64,000 bases of DNA, from assembly GCA_037013495.1 (NCBI GenBank), contig CM072806.1, positions 23,212,001 to 23,276,000 on the forward strand. The letters are read 5' to 3'. Each line of letters begins with the position of its first letter. Within the stretch, counting starts at the first letter, position 1. Source of the stretch: Hippophae tibetana (lineage: Eukaryota > Streptophyta > Magnoliopsida > Rosales > Elaeagnaceae). A program made the position numbers and the translations under genes. The notes beneath the pieces are model-generated. The model was not told the DNA's origin. It worked only from the letters and a program-made list of their open reading frames with translations, and did no database searches. Positions 58,953 to 64,000 of the stretch are shown piece after piece.

Positions 58953-61607
58953 TGAAAGTTTAAAGTTACAGATGTAATTAATTAGAGAATATGAATTGGT
59001 AATTTTTCAAATTATGAGCAATTAAAAAATCACAATCGGTCAGATATCTAGTCATGTGTTAATAATATAAAGTAGAAATAAATAAGAACTTGATACATAA
59101 TATTTTAGGTGGAAATAACATAAGCCAAAATAATGACCTAAAGTAAAAACTACTAATACATTGGATCACCTAACTATCCACTATAAAAATTAATGTTCAA
59201 TTACAAGGTCAGGTCTTATACTACCCTTTAAGATAAAGCATCCAAATTAATCTACTTACAAGGTAGGTGTTTGACTTCAGACCAATGTTTCGATAAACTC
59301 AAGTCACACAAGCAATCAAAATCATTTAACAAGCACTTGAAAAGTTAGCATAATAACATAAGTGTAAAGTGTGTCATATAGTATATTCGATAATAAAAAA
59401 CCTAGCTAAAAGATTCAAGAATAAATCATTTAATTTAAATCATGTAGCAACCATATAACAAAAGTTGAAGAACAAGTTCACTAAAGATAACTTCTTTAAA
59501 GTTAAATAATCTGAAAAAGTCCATGACCCTGTATATGATCAAGATAAAAATATACATACTCCTAAAGGACTTGGCTCTAACTCGCACAAACTAGGAAATA
59601 AATACTTATACAAATCAAACATTAGAATCATAGATAGTATAAGACCAAAAAGTAGATAACTTGAATAACATATATTATATATCAAAGTAGAAAGCCAATA
59701 AACAACAAATACTTTCTAACTAGAGTTTATGCTTTAATATATTAATACATATACAAAACAAACTTAGATTATACTAGCTAAATAAGTGATCATGCATAAC
59801 ACTCGATATAAAGAGGTAAACCCATATAGAGACTGTATCTATATGGTAACTTCCTCAAGTTGCTTAAGACAAGAAACCACTTAGCAGCAAATAATTCACT
59901 AAATAGTAAACAAGTTACAACACTAATAGATAGTAAAACCATTATTACCTCTATTAGCAATAACCTTCGTACAAATTTCCTATTGTTGCTCTTCACTTGC
60001 TACTTCCGCAACTATTTGGTTCAACACTTGAACCCAATTGTCTTCCATATCCAAAACCATCTAATGTGATGTGATTGCTAACTAAGAATTAGTAAATGGA
60101 AGTGTATCAACTCACATTCTCCTAGACCACATAGTCCATTATTAATATCAAATAGCATACGAAAGACATATAGTCATACCACGTACTCATACAAATAATA
60201 ATTTGATAGCTAATTATAAAAAAGACCCACTCTCAAATGTATTCTCTCCAAAATAATTTTGAAAATAGATAAAAATCTTAGAGTGAATTTTAACAGAGTT
60301 TTAACTCTCTAAAAAATGGGTAAAGAGAAGATAATTGGGTATTTATAGGGCTCGACATGCACTCTTTGCTAGCCACCTCACTAAGGGTACTGGCAAGGGT
60401 GTTGGAGAGCTCATTGGTGAAGTACTTAAAATTTGAATTTTTTTCATTTCTAAAAATGCTAAGTACTATCTATAAATACCTAGATCTGAAACATGCCAAA
60501 AACCAAAAGAAACAACGTCAGCTCCCGAGCTCTCAACCTATTATGCACACTACGAAAATCAACCGGTGGTATGTATAAACATGCTTGTATACAAAGTGTT
60601 TCTTACTAAGTGCGTGTATGAATTAGTAATCCATAGTAACCAACCTTACATAAAGAAAGGTAGAACATTGAGTAAAATAAAACAGATATCATGCTTTGTA
60701 CACAGAAAGTCAACACACTTACTCAAGTACAATGATACTTACATAATTAAATCAAATAATTATGATCATACATATAATTATTTGATCAATTCAAGAACCT
60801 AATCAAGAAGAAGCTCTATGAACATATAATCACAAGATCATAAAATAAATAGGCTTATCAATCAATCAAATATAACTACACAATGTTTGATATATTAATT
60901 AAAAAAAAGCCTAAAAAATATGATTTAGTTTTTGCAAAATAATTTGAGAGAGAAAACACAAAAATTATTAGAAAAATATAATTAATGTGTTTAATTGAAA
61001 TATGGAGCATTACGTTGTTTATATAGGAAAGATGAAACCCTAATGCTAGGTTAAGGACTTATTACCATTATATCCATTAAATAATTCATATAACAATAAT
61101 TAATAGAGACCATATGATAAAAGAAGAGTATGGCTCAAGTAGACAAATATGTTTTAAGTTGAAACCTTATCCGCTCGATCCAATTCAAGCTTGATCAATC
61201 GACCTGTATGTTTGATTGATTGAAACCTTTTTCACTCTATCCAACAACAATTAAAATAAACTGGAGATTAGGTAGATAGAATATGATCAATTCTCAATCA
61301 ATCCAATCCTTGATCGATTGAACCCAACACGATTGATCTATCCCAATTTAAAAATCATCTTGAGAGGACATAAATTGTACAAGATTGATCCTCAATCGAT
61401 CTAACCCATTCGATCGATCAACTAAATAATATACCAAATATTCATAAGTGTATAACATGTATTCTAACTTGCATAAGGATGGGTATATACCTAAAACATG
61501 TTAACCTAAAGCTCAAAAGTTCTTCAACTTTGAATAGCGATCATGAAATTGCACATAGAAACTAGTCTACGTCTAAATGTTTTGTTCACGAATATCACCA
61601 ATATTCA
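58953..61607 (-). repeat. 5' LTR block of SIRE-like element (~2.65 kb, probably composite)
   Basis: First 570 bp match the LTR at 31919-33351; the last ~765 bp (60845-61607) match the 3' LTR. Between them (about 59700-60840) is sequence with its own minus-strand TATAAATACC box at about 60336-60346 not found in the other LTR. It is either an insertion or a second LTR joined on. A further TATATAA at about 61018-61026 (minus) fits the shared LTR promoter. Confidence 0.55.
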
Positions 61608-62092
61608 CATATATCTTACATATATATCTTCCTAAATTTTCTTTTCCCAATAATCAACCTTGCTCTTAAATCCTCATTTATAGCAAGATGATCTCCACAT
61701 GCAAAACTAGTAAGTTGCTTCTTATTATCAGTTTTCAAAAGAGTTGTTAACACTTCATCTACCATCAATTTCTTATTTCCTTTGATCAATGAAGACACCA
61801 ATGAACCATATGACTCAAGCAACGAATACAACAAAATCATTAGCCACGCTTCCTCTTGTATCTTCACATCAAATCGTAACAATTCAAAAACTCATCGTCT
61901 AAATTTATTTACATTACCTTTAATGTCACCACCTTCATGCAACATCAAGGTATACAATTGCTTCTTCAAATGTATCTTAAGAAGCCCTTTTTGAACCCAT
62001 GTAACTTTGACATTGTTATTGCCATAATCAAACCTTCTTGTTTCCATATATTCCATAAACTAAAATGTCACAACCATTAGGTATGATACCAC
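61608..62092 (-). pseudogene. Tork-like gag, N-terminal part, and PBS
   Basis: Minus-strand reading: QLYTLMLHEGGDIKGNVNKF (about 61900-61960), LLRFDVKIQEEAWLMILLYS (61830-61885) and KLMVDEVLTTLLKTDNKKQ (about 61720-61775), matching Tnt1/Tork gag. The PBS at 62081-62092 reads TGGTATCATACC. The open frame 61616-61882 stops right where the SIRE-like element is inserted. Confidence 0.8.
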
Positions 62093-62093
62093 T

Positions 62094-62440
62094 TGTTGGG
62101 CATGACGAAAGCCCCAAAAATAAACAAGAAAATAAGACATAATAAATTTAACATGGTTTGATAAATTAGCTTTATTTAATATAATGTCAAAAATAAATTT
62201 ACTAATATTACTTTTTAATACAATAATTTTAATTATTATTATTTTCAAAATAATATGCAAATTGTATATATAATATATGTATACCGTATATAATTTAAAA
62301 ATTATATATAAGTTATTTATGTAATTTATATATAAATTAACATAATATTTTTAAAAAATTATATTCAAAATAAGGTGATTTAGTTGGCCAAGCTTATTTG
62401 ATCTATTGTACTTGGCCCTTAGCAAATAACTGATGACTCC
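62094..62440 (-). repeat. LTR edge of the Tork-like element
   Basis: Starts TGTTGGGCATGACG next to the PBS. The outer end could not be fixed; AT-rich DNA follows. Confidence 0.4.
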
Positions 62441-63690
62441 GCACTTTTTCATATAACACGCAAGAGTAGATAAAAAGGATGGAAAAAAGGGCTTTTGCTC
62501 CATAATTCAAAAACTAGCTATATATAAATTATAACAATGAAGCAGACGTTGATATCTAACCTGCCAATTGATGACGAACATCAAAACAATTTACACGAGT
62601 AAGCTAACTACTCTTTTGCAAATAAAAAATATGCATAGCTTTTTGAAAGAAAAAAATATTTCATTTATGTAATTTTTAATTTAAAGATTTTAATTTTATA
62701 ATTTTTTTTAAAAAAATATGTACTCTAATCTTAAAATGATACATTTTAGTATATGTTATATATTTTGTGACATTTTAAACAAAATATATAATTTTTTGAA
62801 GTTAATAAACTAAAACTTTAGGAAATAAAAATAATGATACTAAAATACTCGTTTTATCACGCTATTATTTCTCTTTTAAAGCTATAATAAAAAAAATGTT
62901 CTAAATTGCAGATCCCACTATATTGTAAAGAAATAGTGATGATATTCATATGATTTGTAAAAGCAAAAGTGATGAGTCCGCATTCCGCAACCAGCTAAAA
63001 ACGTTTAAAATTTACAGTGTACGTATGAATATGATATTATAAATTTTAAAAAATATAAAGTATTATTGGGTGGGCTTGGAACATGATTATGAGGAAGCAA
63101 AGAAATGGGACACCGTTGCTGATCCGTCGTTTGCTTCTCTTCTAAGTTTGAAAACTTTGAAAAGAAAAGAGTAAGGATGACAGATTATATCGAATTTGGG
63201 GCCGCTAGATCTCCGTTCCGTTTACGTCGGTACGACCACTTCATTTGTCCGATATCATTGTCTGTGTTTCTCACACCTTTGCTTTATTCTTTTCCTCTTA
63301 TATTTTAATATTTTAATATATTTTTAGAAGATGTGAGATATAATAAGTTTTATTATTATTGGTAAAATATTTTACATTTGATTTAAATTATCAGATATAT
63401 TAAATACATAAATATTCTAAATTCTTTTCCATTATCCTTTGGATCAAAGTGCCCTCAAAATTATTTTATTTTATAAATGGATCATTTTAATTAATTTTTT
63501 AGGATAAGTCGCTCAAGTCATTTTCTTTTTTAAAAATCAAATTTGTTTTACTTTATATAATTAAATTTAAATTAAAAAAAATAAAAAAGGATATTAATTT
63601 GAAATTAATTAACCGCTTGCTAGTTTTTGATAACATTATAATCTCGTATTCATAAATAAATCTTATTAAATTAGTCGTTAGTAACTAGCC
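62441..63690. other. AT-rich region with one GC-richer patch
   Basis: 63075-63290 is less AT-rich and holds a 43-codon frame from ATG 63178 (MTDYIEFGAARSPFRLRRYD...) with no known motif. Nothing else seen. Confidence 0.4.
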
Positions 63691-63699
63691 GACACACTA

Positions 63700-64000
63700 T
63701 TTTGTTGGGGTGTATAAATACAAGTTGTTTGATGTAAGATTCCTTTTTACTTGAAAAAAAATTATAAAAATTTGATTTACAAATTCCATTCCATTATCAC
63801 TTTTAAAAGTTTTAATCTTTGCATCATATTGATTTTCTACAAAATTATAAAAATTTTAAAATTGAGAAAATACTTCATTTTTATTTTTTAACAAGTGTAA
63901 CCATGTGGTTCTTGAAAACTCATCTATAAATATAACAAAATATTTATAACCATTAAATGACTCAATTGGAGCAGGAAATGTATTAACTCAAAAGGTTTTT
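63700..64000 (-). pseudogene. Copia integrase fragment at right window edge
   Basis: Minus-strand frame reads IESFNGYKYFVIFIDEFSRT (about 63915-63975), TWLHLLKNKNEVFSQF, then a stop, NFYNFVENQYDAKIKTFKSD and NGMEFVNQ (about 63785-63850). This is the Copia integrase core; the second catalytic Asp is in FKSDNGMEF. The upstream part lies beyond the window. Confidence 0.85.

Larger units (their letters stand above)
54651..61607 (-). mobile_element. SIRE-like Copia element nested in a Tork-like gag
   Basis: Left LTR 54651-55458 (TGAAATTTTAAAG...AACACTCA), right LTR block 58953-61607 (TGAAAGTTTAAAG...AATATTCA). PBS 58939-58950 (minus, TGGTATTAGAGC) and gag 57500-58900 are present; pol is almost completely absent (only ~1.5 kb between gag and the left LTR). 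Flanks are GATAT (54646-54650) and CATAT (61608-61612), a candidate 5-bp duplication with one mismatch. Both flanks are gag of one Tork-like element, which confirms the insertion point. Confidence 0.75.
52909..62440 (-). mobile_element. Tork-like Copia element split by a SIRE-like element
   Basis: On the minus strand: PBS-side LTR edge at 62094 (TGTTGGG), PBS (TGGTATCATACC, 62081-62092), gag 61608-62080, then the inserted SIRE-like element 54651-61607, then gag end and zinc knuckle from 54650 leftwards, protease and pre-integrase to about 53975, a MITE at 53551-53943, then decayed DNA to a polypurine-like GTGGAGAT and an LTR edge TGTTAGAGG at 53254. Most of pol (integrase core, RT, RNase H) is lost. 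The right LTR limit near 62440 is a guess. Confidence 0.65.

Noticed and set aside
1..64000. tRNA, rRNA, snoRNA or miRNA genes
   Set aside because: No cloverleaf with A and B boxes, no rRNA core sequence and no convincing long precursor hairpin outside inverted repeats of mobile elements was seen by eye.

Overview
The window looks like a nuclear intergenic region of a dicot plant. It is strongly AT-rich, holds many plant LTR retrotransposons in several states of decay (Copia lineages, and Gypsy lineages resembling Tat and Athila), and contains one plant-type gene with GT-AG introns: a GH35 beta-galactosidase. I see no rRNA, tRNA, CRISPR array, prokaryotic operon or virus-like autonomous system.

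Layout. 1-2516: minus-strand Copia element running off the left edge, with long open pol, a leader, PBS and one LTR. 2517-5669: decayed and AT-rich DNA. 5670-13694: a complete-ended Copia element (174-bp LTRs, GTTAG target duplication) whose pol is interrupted by two related ~1.9-kb LTR-like insertions rich in G-boxes. 13700-19480: minus-strand Tat-like Gypsy pol with a tandem-repeat block and an antisense coiled-coil ORF on its 3' side. 19535-23200: plus-strand Athila-like Gypsy pol, head to head with the Tat element. 23200-25260: AT-rich. 25266-29935: two related Copia elements facing away from each other. 29940-36400: Copia gag and RT/RNase H debris and an inverted pair of SIRE-like LTRs.

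38762-43306 (minus): the beta-galactosidase, 18 recognisable exons. Both catalytic Glu motifs are present, but exon 12 has lost a conserved segment and its normal splice donor, so it may be a pseudogene or make an altered protein. 43600-52900: gene-free AT-rich DNA with a 618-bp mini-retrotransposon (ATATT duplication) and a 212-bp tandem duplication. 52909-62440: minus-strand Tork-like Copia split by a SIRE-like Copia inside its gag, and carrying an hAT-type MITE. 63700-64000: Copia integrase fragment running off the right edge.

The only gene likely to act for the host is the beta-galactosidase (a secreted, cell-wall-directed enzyme by family). Everything else recognisable is mobile DNA. All ORF-level statements come from reading the sequence; lineage names are from protein motifs and have not been checked by a database search. 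I did not find a new biological system; the most unusual items are the G-box-loaded solo LTRs with a conserved nested palindrome and the damaged beta-galactosidase exon.
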